A stretch of DNA of 45,700 nucleotides, taken from an uncultured Actinomycetes bacterium (GTDB taxonomy: Bacteria; Actinomycetota; Actinomycetes; Mycobacteriales; Mycobacteriaceae). The DNA is taken from NCBI GenBank assembly GCA_903877095.1, contig CAIRCP010000074.1:1-45700 (forward strand), given 5' to 3'. This document shows, piece by piece, positions 27,186-38,655 of this stretch. Each line of letters starts with the position of its first letter. Within the stretch, counting starts at the first letter, position 1. The translations under genes were made by a program, and so were the position numbers. The notes below the pieces were generated by a model, which worked only from the letters and a program-made list of their open reading frames with translations, was not told the origin of the DNA and ran no database searches.

Positions 27186-28393
27186 CGGGCGGGCTGGAGC
27201 CCAGCGACTCGGGGAGTCGACGCAGCCTCCTGGATCGCTGGCAGACGGTCATGATGGACAACTACGGCACCCCGCCGCTGGCGCTGGCCAGCGGGCAGGG
27301 CGCGGTGGTGACCGACGTCGACGGCAAGACCTATCTGGATCTGCTGGGCGGCATCGCCGTCAACATCCTGGGCCACCGCCATCCGGCCGTCATCGAGGCC
27401 GTCACCGCCCAGTTGAACACCCTCGGGCACGTCTCCAACCTCTACGCCACCGAACCCGGTGTCGCGCTGGCCGAGTCGCTCGTCGGCCACCTCGGGCACC
27501 CGGCCCGGGCGTTCTTCTGCAACTCCGGCGCCGAAGCCAACGAGGTCGCGTTCAAGATCACCCGGCTGACCGGTCGGACCAAAATCGTTGCCGCACAGAA
27601 TTCTTTCCACGGCCGGACGATGGGCGCACTCGCGCTCACCGGGCAGCCCGCGAAGCAGAAGCCGTTCGAGCCGTTGCCCGGCTTCGTCACCCACGTGCCC
27701 TACGGCGACATCCACGCGCTGGCCGACGCCGTCGCCGACGACACCGCCGCGGTGTTCCTGGAACCGATCATGGGGGAGGGCGGCGTGGTGGTGCCGCCCG
27801 ACGGCTACCTCGCGGCCGCCCGCGAGATCACCCGCCGGCACGGCGCACTGCTGGCCGTCGACGAGGTGCAGACCGGCGTCGGTCGCACCGGGCAATTCTT
27901 CGCCCACCAGTACGAGGGCATCAGCCCCGACATCGTCACCCTGGCCAAGGGCCTGGGCGCCGGGCTGCCGATCGGCGCCTGCCTGGCCGTCGGGCCGGCC
28001 GCCGACCTGATGACCCCGGGCATGCACGGCAGCACGTTCGGCGGCAACCCGGTATGCGCGGCCGCCGCGAACGCCGTGCTGCGGGTGCTGGACGACGAGG
28101 ACCTGATGGGCCACGCCGCCCGGCACGGCAAGGCGCTGGCCGCCGGTATCGAGGACCTCGGCCACCCGCTGGTCGACTATGTCCGGGGACGCGGCCTGCT
28201 GCGCGGGATCGTGCTGACCGCGCCGCACGGCAAGGCCGTCGAAATCGCGGCGCGGGAGGCGGGTTTCCTGGTCAACGCCGCAGCCCCGGACGTCGTCCGA
28301 CTGGCCCCGCCGCTCATCGTGACCGAGGAGCAGCTGCGCAGCTTCGTGGCAGCGCTGCCGACAATCCTCGACCTGGCAAGCGAGGCAGCATGA
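27182..28393 (+). CDS. argD: Acetylornithine aminotransferase
   Basis: A PLP-dependent class III aminotransferase making N-acetylornithine. The 403-residue protein has [10 protein letters not shown] (PLP phosphate loop), [13 protein letters not shown] (Asp contacting the pyridine), the Schiff-base Lys in [14 protein letters not shown], and [11 protein letters not shown]. The GTG at 27182 overlaps the argB stop (GTGA); a reading that starts at 27062 lies inside argB. Its stop overlaps argR directly as ATGA. In M. tuberculosis and relatives argF follows argD; it is not here. Confidence 0.95.
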   Translation: MTGGLEPSDSGSRRSLLDRWQTVMMDNYGTPPLALASGQGAVVTDVDGKTYLDLLGGIAVNILGHRHPAVIEAVTAQLNTLGHVSNLYATEPGVALAESLVGHLGHPARAFFCNSGAEANEVAFKITRLTGRTKIVAAQNSFHGRTMGALALTGQPAKQKPFEPLPGFVTHVPYGDIHALADAVADDTAAVFLEPIMGEGGVVVPPDGYLAAAREITRRHGALLAVDEVQTGVGRTGQFFAHQYEGISPDIVTLAKGLGAGLPIGACLAVGPAADLMTPGMHGSTFGGNPVCAAAANAVLRVLDDEDLMGHAARHGKALAAGIEDLGHPLVDYVRGRGLLRGIVLTAPHGKAVEIAAREAGFLVNAAAPDVVRLAPPLIVTEEQLRSFVAALPTILDLASEAA

Positions 28394-28915
28394 CTCGCAC
28401 CTCGGAGATCACCCGGGCCGGCCGGCAGGCGCGGATCATCGCGCTCCTGTCGTCGCATTCGGTGCACAGCCAGGGCGAGTTGGCGGCACTGCTGGCCGAC
28501 GACGGCATCGACGTCACCCAGGCCACCCTGTCGCGGGATCTGGAGGAACTCGGCGCGGTCAAACTGCGCGGCGCAGACGGCGGCGTCGGGCACTACGTGG
28601 TGCCCGAGGACGGCAGCCCGGTCCGCGGGGTGGCCGGCGGCACCGAACGGCTCACCCGGCTTCTCGGCGAGCTGCTGGTCTCCACCGACGCCAGCGCCAA
28701 CCTCGCGGTGCTGCGGACCCCGCCCGGCGCCGCGCACTACCTGGCCAGCGCCATCGACCGGGCCGCGCTGCCCGACGTGGTCGGCACCATCGCCGGGGAC
28801 GACACGATCTTCATGGTCGCCCGCGAACCGGTGACCGGTGCACAATTGGCCGCCACCTTCGAGACGCTGCGCCACCGAAAAGCAAACCTAGAGAACAACG
28901 ACCAAGGAGCATCCG

Positions 28916-28923
<8 letters not shown>
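28390..28923 (+). CDS. argR: Arginine repressor
   Basis: ArgR, the arginine-dependent hexameric repressor of the operon. The N-terminal winged helix (about 8-75) contains QARIIALL, the [13 protein letters not shown] recognition helix, then VKLRGADGG; the C-terminal domain (about 90-165) carries the trimerisation and arginine-binding GTIAGDDTI. At 177 residues it is of normal mycobacterial length. The ATG at 28390 overlaps the argD stop by 4 bases and the last 8 bases overlap argG, whose AAGGAG lies inside argR. Its likely operator is at 24019-24042. Confidence 0.95.
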
Positions 28924-31539
<2,616 letters not shown>

Positions 31540-31544
31540 GCGCC

Positions 31545-32777
31545 GTGCCGGACCGGCCCTCGGGTTATGCCCTCTTTCGGCAGGGCCTGTTCCGTAACCT
31601 GTGGGCCGCCAATCTGATCCATGCGCTCGGCCTGGTGATCCTGCTGCTCGGTGTCTCCTGGGTGATGACCTCGCTGACCGACAACCCGGTCCTGGTGAGC
31701 ATGGTGCAGACCATGTCGAGCCTGCCGTTTCTGCTCTTCAGCATCCCGGCTGGGGTGGCCGCCGACGCCCTGGGATACCGCAGGGTTCTGCTGGGCGCCC
31801 AGCTGTGGATGCTGGCGATGACGGCCGTGCTGGCGGTGATCGCGCTGCCCGGCTGGTGGGAGCTTCGGCCCGTCCCGCTGCTGGTGGTCCTGTTCCTCAT
31901 CGGTATCGGGGTCGTCGTCGCCCAAGCCGCCTGGAAGCCGTTCCTCGGCGACCTGGTGGGGGAAGACGATCTGGTGGCCGCGATCTCGTTGAACTCGCTG
32001 AGCAACCGGATCGCCCAGTTGCTCGGCCCGGTGCTGGGCGGCTACCTGATGGGACTGGCCGGCATCGCGGCGCTGTTGTGCGCCCGCGTCGTCTCGCATG
32101 CCGTGATGATCGTGGCTTTGCTGCGGATTCCCAAGGGTGCCAAACGGACCGGCGCAGAGCCGGGGTTGGGGATTCGGGACAGGATCGGCAGCGGCTGGCG
32201 CGCCGTCACCGGCTCGGCTGACCTGTACGGCCCGATGATCCGATGCGCGATGCTGATGGTTCCCTGTGGTGCCGTGCTGGCGCTGCTGCCGCTGGAAGCC
32301 AAGGAGAACATCCAGACCGGCGCCATCGGGTACGGCGGGCTGCTGGCCGCATTGGGGTTGGGGACCACCCTGGGGGTGTCGGTCCTGCCGGTGCTGCAGC
32401 GACACGTCCGGCTCAACCGGTTGTCGACGGTCTGCATCGGCGTCTTCGCCCTGGCGGTGATCGGGATCAGCCAGTGGGACAGCATGCTGCTCGACTCCGC
32501 ATTCCTGGTGGTGCTCGGACTGGCCTGGAGCATGCTCGGCACCAGTCACCAGTTCGCGGTGCAGACCGCCGCACCGGCCGGCGTCCGTGGGTTGACGACG
32601 TCGTTCTACGCGATGACGCTCCAGGGCTCTATCGCGTTGGGCAGCTTCGTATTCGGTGTGCTGACCCGCTATGTCGGGGTCAGCCGGAGCATTCTGTTGG
32701 CCGGGCTGCTGGCATCGGCCGGTCTGCTGCTGGTGCGGCGCTTCCCGATACCTCAGCCGGAGCGCTCAGCCGCCTGA
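31545..32777 (+). CDS. MFS transporter (EntS/MFS_3-like)
   Basis: A 410-residue transporter with about 11-12 hydrophobic segments. It opens with FRNLWAANLIHALG, and the loop between helices 2 and 3 carries AGVAADALGYRRVLL, the DxxGxRR-type MFS motif A. The type resembles MFS_3 exporters, but the substrate is not evident. The GTG at 31545 lies 5 bp after argH and is consistent with operon membership; an arginine-linked role (export of an amino acid or intermediate) is only speculative. The 3' end overlaps the converging ABC-F gene by 12 bp. M. tuberculosis has pks10 at this place instead. Confidence 0.8.
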   Translation: MPDRPSGYALFRQGLFRNLWAANLIHALGLVILLLGVSWVMTSLTDNPVLVSMVQTMSSLPFLLFSIPAGVAADALGYRRVLLGAQLWMLAMTAVLAVIALPGWWELRPVPLLVVLFLIGIGVVVAQAAWKPFLGDLVGEDDLVAAISLNSLSNRIAQLLGPVLGGYLMGLAGIAALLCARVVSHAVMIVALLRIPKGAKRTGAEPGLGIRDRIGSGWRAVTGSADLYGPMIRCAMLMVPCGAVLALLPLEAKENIQTGAIGYGGLLAALGLGTTLGVSVLPVLQRHVRLNRLSTVCIGVFALAVIGISQWDSMLLDSAFLVVLGLAWSMLGTSHQFAVQTAAPAGVRGLTTSFYAMTLQGSIALGSFVFGVLTRYVGVSRSILLAGLLASAGLLLVRRFPIPQPERSAA

Positions 32778-34568
32778 TTCGACTGTTTCGGACAGTTCCA
32801 GCCAGCGGCCTTCCGTGTCGGCCAGATCGGTCTCCAGCTCCCGCAGCTGCCCGGTCAGCCGGCCGATGCCGACATGGTCGGACTGGTCGTGTTCGGCCAG
32901 TTCGACATGCTTGGCGTTGATCCGGTCGGTCAGCTTGCCCAGCGCCCGGTCCAGCGCGGCGATCTCCTTCTGCGCGTTGCGGAGTTCAGCGCCCGAGAGC
33001 GCGGCGGCGGCAACCCGGGGCCGGCCCTGGGATGGGGACTGGCCCTGGGACTGCCGGTCAGCGGCAATGCGCAGATACTCGTCGACACCGCCGGGCAGAT
33101 GCCGCAGGTGGCCGTCGATCACCGCGTACTGCTGGTCGGTGACCCGCTCCAGAAGATAGCGGTCGTGCGAGACGACGATCAGCGTGCCCGGCCACGAGTC
33201 CAGCAGATCCTCGGTCGCCGAGAGCATGTCGATGTCGACGTCATTGGTCGGCTCGTCGAGCACCAGGACGTTGGGCTCGGCGAGCAGGATCAGCATCAGC
33301 TGCAGCCGACGGCGCTGTCCACCGGAGAGCTCCCGCACCCGGGAGGACAACTGGTCGCGGCGAAAACCCAAGCGCTCCAACAACTGTGCCGGGGTGAGTT
33401 CCTTCCCGTCAACCACATACCCGGCTTTGAGCCGGCCTAGCACATCGCGCACAAGGTCGTCCTCGAACTCCGCGAGTTGGCTGCTCTGCTGGTCCAGCAT
33501 GGCCAGTCGCACCGTCTTGCCGCGTTTGACCTGACCGCTGTCCGGGATGATCCTGCCGGCGATGACGCCCAGCAAGGTGGACTTGCCGGCGCCGTTGGCC
33601 CCGACGATCCCGGTCCGTTCACCGGGGGCGATCCGCCATTCCACGCCGCGCAGAACGGGTTTGGAATCGAACGACACCGATACGCCGAGCAGGTCGATGA
33701 CGTCCTTGCCCAGCCGCGCCGTGGCCAGCTTGGCCAGTTCGACGGTGTTGCGGATGGGGGGGACATCGGCGATCAGTTGGTTGGCGGCGTCGATCCGGAA
33801 TCTCGGCTTGGAGGTGCGGGCCGGGGCGCCGCGGCGCAGCCAGGCCAGTTCCTTGCGCATCAGGTTCTGCCGCTTGGCCTCGGTCGCGGCGGCGACGCGG
33901 TCGCGCTCGACCCGCTGCAGCACGTACGCCGCGTAGCCGCCGTCGAAGGGTTCCACGACGCTGCCACTGGGGCCGCTGTGCACCTCCCAGGTGGTGGTGG
34001 CGACCTCGTCGAGGAACCATCGGTCGTGGGTCACCACCAGCAGTCCGCCGCTGTTCTTGGACCAGCGCTGCTGAAGATGGGCGGCCAGCCAGGTGATGCC
34101 CTCGACGTCGAGGTGGTTGGTCGGCTCGTCGAGGACGATGACGTCCCAGTCGCCGATCAGCAGTTGCGCCAACTGGACTCGCCGGCGCTGGCCGCCGGAC
34201 AGCGTCCCGACCGTCGTCGACCAGTCGATGTCGGACACCAGGCCCGCCACCACGTCGCGCACCCGCGGATCACCGGCCCATTCGTGCTCGGGGCGCTCTC
34301 CGACCAAGACCGAACCCACGGTGGCGGCGGGGTCGAGCGTGTCGGCCTGGTCGAGCGCCGCCACCCGCACGCCGCCCCGGCGGGTCACCCGCCCCGAGTC
34401 GGGCTCGATACGGCCGGTCAGCAGGCCCAGCAGGCTGGATTTCCCCTCGCCGTTGCGGCCCACGACGCCGATCCGGTCTCCGTCGTTGACGCCGACCGTC
34501 AGGCCGTCGAAAACCACCTGCGTCGGGAACTGGAGTCGGAGCGCTTCGGCGCCCAGCAGGTGTGCCAC
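32766..34568 (-). CDS. ABC-F ATPase (intact counterpart of the split Rv1667c/Rv1668c)
   Basis: A 600-residue ABC-F protein: two ATPase modules, no membrane domain. First module: Walker A GRNGEGKSS (38-46), signature LSGGQRRRV, Walker B VIVLDEPTNHLD. Second module: GANGAGKST (near 325), LSGGQRRRL, VLVLDEPTNDVD. The linker (about 225-290) is basic and helical, the part that reaches the ribosomal P/E-site tRNA in this family. A coiled-coil-like C-terminal region (about 515-600) follows. ABC-F members either regulate translation or protect ribosomes from antibiotics; which one cannot be decided here. In M. tuberculosis the likely homologue is annotated as two pieces (macrolide transport), here it is one frame. 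Confidence 0.88.
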   Translation of the reverse strand: MAHLLGAEALRLQFPTQVVFDGLTVGVNDGDRIGVVGRNGEGKSSLLGLLTGRIEPDSGRVTRRGGVRVAALDQADTLDPAATVGSVLVGERPEHEWAGDPRVRDVVAGLVSDIDWSTTVGTLSGGQRRRVQLAQLLIGDWDVIVLDEPTNHLDVEGITWLAAHLQQRWSKNSGGLLVVTHDRWFLDEVATTTWEVHSGPSGSVVEPFDGGYAAYVLQRVERDRVAAATEAKRQNLMRKELAWLRRGAPARTSKPRFRIDAANQLIADVPPIRNTVELAKLATARLGKDVIDLLGVSVSFDSKPVLRGVEWRIAPGERTGIVGANGAGKSTLLGVIAGRIIPDSGQVKRGKTVRLAMLDQQSSQLAEFEDDLVRDVLGRLKAGYVVDGKELTPAQLLERLGFRRDQLSSRVRELSGGQRRRLQLMLILLAEPNVLVLDEPTNDVDIDMLSATEDLLDSWPGTLIVVSHDRYLLERVTDQQYAVIDGHLRHLPGGVDEYLRIAADRQSQGQSPSQGRPRVAAAALSGAELRNAQKEIAALDRALGKLTDRINAKHVELAEHDQSDHVGIGRLTGQLRELETDLADTEGRWLELSETVESGG

Positions 34569-34724
34569 GACACGAGCCTAATGTCACGGTGATGTCGTCA
34601 CAGCCACGGCTAAATCCGCAGGCTGGCGCGTTCGTGGATTCGGGACGCCGGTGCCGGTGTGCCATGATTGACGCTGCTGATTAGGGGAGTCACGCAGCGA
34701 AATCATGGCGGTCAGGGAGCACAC
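34569..34724. promoter_or_regulatory. Divergent intergenic region between the ABC-F gene and the hydrolase/AMP-binding gene
   Basis: This 156-bp divergent gap must contain promoters for both genes. I see a near-dyad of TGTCAC/GTGAT-type sequence at 34580-34600 and a TTGACG at 34670-34675, but no matching -10 element at proper spacing. The CAGGGAG at 34713-34719 serves the GTG at 34725. No specific regulator site can be named. Confidence 0.35.
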
Positions 34725-37703
34725 GTGGATCTGAGTTTGTCAGCACTTGCCAAACCCCTTGAGCGGTTGGTGGCAACGGCGCAGAACGGGTACGAGGTCG
34801 CCCGCTTCGGCGGACTGGAGACCGGAACGGTGCCGTCGACGTTCCAGATCGCCGAAAGCACACCCATGTACAAACTGCGGCGGTACTTCCCGCCGGACAA
34901 CCGCCCGGGCCGGCCCAAGGCCGGCCCGCCCGTGCTCATGGTGCATCCCATGATGATGTCGGCCAACATGTGGGACGTCACCAGAGACGACGGCGCCGTC
35001 GGCATCCTGCATGCGGCCGGACTGGACACCTGGGTGATCGATTACGGCTCGCCGGACAAGGTCGAGGGCGGCATGGAGCGCACGCTCACCGACCACATCG
35101 TCGCGCTGAGCCAGGCCATCGACACGGTCTTCGAAGAGACCGGCCAGAACGTCCACCTCGCCGGCTATTCGCAGGGCGGCATGTTCTGCTACCAGACCGC
35201 CGCCTTCCGGCGCTCCAAGAACCTCGCCAGCATCGTGACCTTCGGTTCACCGGTGGACACCCTGGCCGGCCTGCCCGGCGGGCTGCCCAACGACCTGGCC
35301 GTCGGGGTGGCCGATTTCCTCGCCGACCACGTGTTCAACCACATCGACATCCCGGGCTGGCTGGCCCGCACCGGGTTCCAGATGCTCGATCCGATCAAGA
35401 CCGCCAAGTCGCGGGTTGAGTTCCTGCTGCAACTGCACGACCGCGAATCGCTGCTGCCCCGCGAGCAGCAACGCCGGTTCCTCGACCGCGAAGGCTGGAT
35501 CGCCTGGTCGGGCCCCGCGGTGGCCGAACTGCTCAAACAGTTCGTCACGCACAACCGGATGATGACCGGCGGTTTCGCCGTCCAGGGCCAACTGGTGACG
35601 CTGTCCGACATCACCTGCCCGATCCTGGCGTTCGTCGGTGAGGTCGACGACATCGGACAGCCGCCCGCGGTGCGCGGCATCAAGCGGGCAGCGCCCAACG
35701 CCGACGTCTATGAGGTGATGATCCGGGCGGGGCACTTCGGTCTGGTCGTCGGGTCGAAGGCGGCGCTCAACACCTGGCCGACCGTGGCCGACTGGGTGCT
35801 GTGGGTAGCCGGCCGGGAGCCGCGTCCGGCCAACATCTCGCTGATGAAGGAGTTGGAAGCGCAAGCCGCGGATTCCTCCGGGGTGCCGTTGACGTCGCGC
35901 CTCATGCTCGGCATGGCCGAGGCCTCCGAGCTGGCCCTGACGGTCGCCAAGGGCGCCGCGGATGCCGTTGTCGCAGCCAACAATTCGGTGCGCACACTGG
36001 CCGTGGAGACGGTCCGCACACTGCCCCGGCTGGTGCGTCTTGGCCAGATCAACGACCACACCCGAATCTCGTTGGGCCGCATCATCGATGAGCAGGCCAG
36101 CGCCAACCCCGACGGCGAGTTCCTGCTCTTCGACGGACGTGTGCACACCTACGAGGCGGTGAACCGCCGCATCGACAACGTGGTGCGCGGCCTGATCGAG
36201 GTGGGAGTCCGCCAGGGAATCCGGGTTGGGGTGCTCATGGACACCCGCCCGAGTGCCATGGTCGCGATCGCCGCCTTGTCGCGGCTGGGCGCGGTCGCGG
36301 TTCTGCTGCCACCGGATGCCGAACTCGCGCAGGCGATCCGGCTCGGCGGGATCACCGACATCATCACCGACCCGGCGAACCTCGCCAGGGCCGCCACGCA
36401 GCCGCTGCAGATCCTGGTCCTCGGCGGTGGCGAAAGCCGCGCCCTGGACATCCCGCCGGGTGCCACCGTCATCGACATGGAGCAGATCGACCCCGACGCG
36501 GTGGAACTGCCCGGGTGGTATCGGCCGAACCCGAGCTACGCCCGCGATGTCGCGTTCGTCGTGTTCAGCGCGATCGGCGGCGGGGCGCTGGAGCCCAAGC
36601 AGATCACCAACTACAGGTGGGCGCTCTCGGCCTTCGGCACCGCGTCGGCCGCCGCGCTCAGCCGCAACGACACCGTGTACTGCCTGACCCCGCTGCATCA
36701 CCCTTCGGGCCTGCTGGTGAGCCTGGGCGGCGCCGTGGTGGCCGGCTCCCGGATCGCGCTGTCGCGCGGGCTGAATCCCAAGCGTTTCCTCGAAGAGGTG
36801 CGGCAGTACGGCGTGTCGGTGGTCACCTACACCTGGGCGATGTTGGGCGAGGTCATCGACGACCCGGACTTCTCGCTGTCGGGCAACAATCCGATCCGGC
36901 TCTTCATGGGGTCCGGTATGCCCACCGGACTGTGGGACCGGATTCTGGAGATTTTCGCCCCGGCCAAGATCGTCGAGTTCTTCGCGACCTCCGACGGTCA
37001 GGCCGTGCTGGCCAACGTCGCCGGCGTCAAGGTCGGCAGCGAGGGCCGGCCCCTGCCGGGCGGTGGCGATGTCGAACTGTGCGCCTACGACGCCGACGAG
37101 GATCTGATCCTCGAAGACGACCGCGGCTTCGTGAAGGTCGCCGGCCGCGACGAGATCGGCATTCTGCTCGCCAAACCGTGGGGCCCGATCGACCCGACGG
37201 CGTCCATCAAGCGCGGCGTGTTCGCCGCGGGAGACATCTGGATCTCCACCGAGTACGTGTTCCGGCGCGACAACGACGGCGACTTCTGGCTGCTGGGGAA
37301 CCGTTCGAGCCTGATCCGCACCGCCCGCGGCGTGGTGTTCCCGTCGCCCATCACCGACGCCGTCGGCGCGGTCCGCGCGGTGGACCTGGCGGTCACCTAC
37401 CCGCTGGAGGTCAACGGGGCGACGCTGGCGGTGACCGCCTTCACGCTTCGGCCCGGGATGACGGTGACGGCGGCGGACGTCTCCGAGGCGGTGCGGGCCA
37501 TGCCCGCGGGCCTGCCCCCGGATGTGGTCCACGTGGTGCCCGAGTTGCCGTTGAGCGCGTCCTATCGGCCGACCGTGTCACCGCTGAAGGCGGCCGGGAT
37601 GCCCGAGGCGGGCCGTAACGCCTGGTATCTGGATCGCGATACGGGCAGGTACAAGACACTGACGTCCGCGGTCCGCGCGACGTTCGTCGGCGAGGGCATC
37701 TGA
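34725..37703 (+). CDS. Alpha/beta-hydrolase fused to an AMP-binding (acyl-CoA synthetase-like) domain, Rv1683 family
   Basis: A 992-residue fusion. Residues ~65-360 are a PHA-synthase/lipase-like alpha/beta hydrolase with nucleophile GYSQGG (Ser149) and a candidate catalytic His in RAGHFGLVVG. Residues ~450-970 are an ANL-superfamily AMP-binding domain. The adenylation motifs are unusual: the phosphate loop reads VFSAIGGGALEPK (about 613-625) rather than a Ser/Thr/Gly-rich TSGTTGxPK, and the C-terminal LPLSASYRPTV lacks the GK lysine that normally contacts the adenylate. The fold and length match M. tuberculosis Rv1683, linked there to lipid storage. The GTG at 34725, after CAGGGAG, is preferred over an upstream start at 34668. 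Confidence 0.85.
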   Translation: MDLSLSALAKPLERLVATAQNGYEVARFGGLETGTVPSTFQIAESTPMYKLRRYFPPDNRPGRPKAGPPVLMVHPMMMSANMWDVTRDDGAVGILHAAGLDTWVIDYGSPDKVEGGMERTLTDHIVALSQAIDTVFEETGQNVHLAGYSQGGMFCYQTAAFRRSKNLASIVTFGSPVDTLAGLPGGLPNDLAVGVADFLADHVFNHIDIPGWLARTGFQMLDPIKTAKSRVEFLLQLHDRESLLPREQQRRFLDREGWIAWSGPAVAELLKQFVTHNRMMTGGFAVQGQLVTLSDITCPILAFVGEVDDIGQPPAVRGIKRAAPNADVYEVMIRAGHFGLVVGSKAALNTWPTVADWVLWVAGREPRPANISLMKELEAQAADSSGVPLTSRLMLGMAEASELALTVAKGAADAVVAANNSVRTLAVETVRTLPRLVRLGQINDHTRISLGRIIDEQASANPDGEFLLFDGRVHTYEAVNRRIDNVVRGLIEVGVRQGIRVGVLMDTRPSAMVAIAALSRLGAVAVLLPPDAELAQAIRLGGITDIITDPANLARAATQPLQILVLGGGESRALDIPPGATVIDMEQIDPDAVELPGWYRPNPSYARDVAFVVFSAIGGGALEPKQITNYRWALSAFGTASAAALSRNDTVYCLTPLHHPSGLLVSLGGAVVAGSRIALSRGLNPKRFLEEVRQYGVSVVTYTWAMLGEVIDDPDFSLSGNNPIRLFMGSGMPTGLWDRILEIFAPAKIVEFFATSDGQAVLANVAGVKVGSEGRPLPGGGDVELCAYDADEDLILEDDRGFVKVAGRDEIGILLAKPWGPIDPTASIKRGVFAAGDIWISTEYVFRRDNDGDFWLLGNRSSLIRTARGVVFPSPITDAVGAVRAVDLAVTYPLEVNGATLAVTAFTLRPGMTVTAADVSEAVRAMPAGLPPDVVHVVPELPLSASYRPTVSPLKAAGMPEAGRNAWYLDRDTGRYKTLTSAVRATFVGEGI

Positions 37704-37752
37704 CCGGCGCTGTTAGGCTGGCAGAGTCGTCCAGTTTGGGTGGAGGAGAGCG

Positions 37753-38454
37753 ATGACGAGGAACAACGCCGGTTGGCGAGGGGCGTTCAGCGCGATCGTC
37801 GGCGCGGCAATGGCCGCGGGATTGATTCTCGGCGCCGGGGGGGCGAATGCCGATCCTGAACCGGCGCCGGCTCCCACTACGCCAGTTCCGGTGCCCGCCG
37901 CTGAAGCCGCACCGGCCCCGGCGCCGTACGCCGAACCCGTCGGCCCGAAGGCGCTGCCGGCGCAGACGGCGGCAGTTCCTGCACCCACGGTTGCAGTGGC
38001 GGGCGGGGCCGCCGCGGGAACCGCGGCCACCGCGGCGTCGGCGGCTGCCGCGTCGGCGCAGCCGGGCGACGTCCTCGACCAACTCGCCGAGGAGTACGCG
38101 GTCGGCTCCGGCGGCGGTCAGCTGTCGAACCTGCTCAAGACCGCGCTCAAGCTGCGCTCGATGGGCTTCCGGCCGTCCAAGCCGTACCTGGACGAGATCA
38201 AAGATGCCATGGCGCACCGGCCCAACCAACTGCCACTGATCGGCGCTCTCAAGGACACGATCGCCTATCAGCAGAAGATCCAGGCGCAGATGCAGATCCT
38301 GCAGAACGCCCAGGCCAAGAACGCCAACGGCGCTGTCATGGGGGCCGGGGCCGCGCCGGGCGCTGCCAATCCCGCCAACGTCGCGCCCCAGGCCACTGGG
38401 CCGGGGCAGGCGGCGGCTCCGGCGCCGCCGGTCATCCTGCCGACCACGCCGTAA
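37753..38454 (+). CDS. Secreted Ala/Pro-rich protein
   Basis: A 233-residue protein with a clear signal peptide: basic start (MTRNNAGWRG), hydrophobic core around 12-32 and a probable cleavage after GANA, just before DPEPAPAP. The mature N-terminal ~70 residues are Pro/Ala-rich, likely extended; a helical segment from about 95 to 190 (DVLDQLAEEYAVG ... QAQMQILQNAQAK) may fold; the C-terminus is again Ala/Pro/Gly-rich. A GGAGGAGAG lies immediately upstream. Such proteins are common in mycobacterial envelopes, but no family is recognised. It is 3 bp from the next gene, suggesting co-transcription with the Trm112-like gene and mpg. Confidence 0.8.
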   Translation: MTRNNAGWRGAFSAIVGAAMAAGLILGAGGANADPEPAPAPTTPVPVPAAEAAPAPAPYAEPVGPKALPAQTAAVPAPTVAVAGGAAAGTAATAASAAAASAQPGDVLDQLAEEYAVGSGGGQLSNLLKTALKLRSMGFRPSKPYLDEIKDAMAHRPNQLPLIGALKDTIAYQQKIQAQMQILQNAQAKNANGAVMGAGAAPGAANPANVAPQATGPGQAAAPAPPVILPTTP

Positions 38455-38457
38455 CCC

Positions 38458-38655
38458 GTGCTGGATCACAAGCTTCTCGACATCCTGGTGTGCCCCGTGG
38501 ACCGCGGGCCGCTGCTACTGATCGACGACATCCTCTACAACCCCCGGCTGCATAAGGCCTACCGCATCGAGGACGGCATACCGGTGCTGCTGGCCGACGA
38601 GGCCGTAGACGTCGGTCCCGACGAGCATCAGCGGCTGATGGCGGGGCAAGCCTGA
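38458..38655 (+). CDS. Trm112-like small protein (Rv1684 family)
   Basis: A 65-residue protein of the UPF0434/Trm112-like group, with [14 protein letters not shown] near the N-terminus and the typical [15 protein letters not shown] motif. Most relatives have a CPxC pair for zinc; here only one Cys remains (CPVD), so zinc binding is probably lost. The GTG start at 38458 follows the previous gene by 3 bp. The TGA stop overlaps the probable CTG start of mpg (CTGA, 38652-38655). Same neighbourhood as Rv1684 near mpg in M. tuberculosis. Confidence 0.85.
   Translation: MLDHKLLDILVCPVDRGPLLLIDDILYNPRLHKAYRIEDGIPVLLADEAVDVGPDEHQRLMAGQA

Noticed and set aside
35247..37532. 761-codon open frame on the minus strand opposite the hydrolase/AMP-binding gene
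   Set aside because: It mirrors a strongly supported gene, has low-complexity Arg/His/Gly-rich composition and no recognisable domain. Long antisense frames are expected at this G+C.
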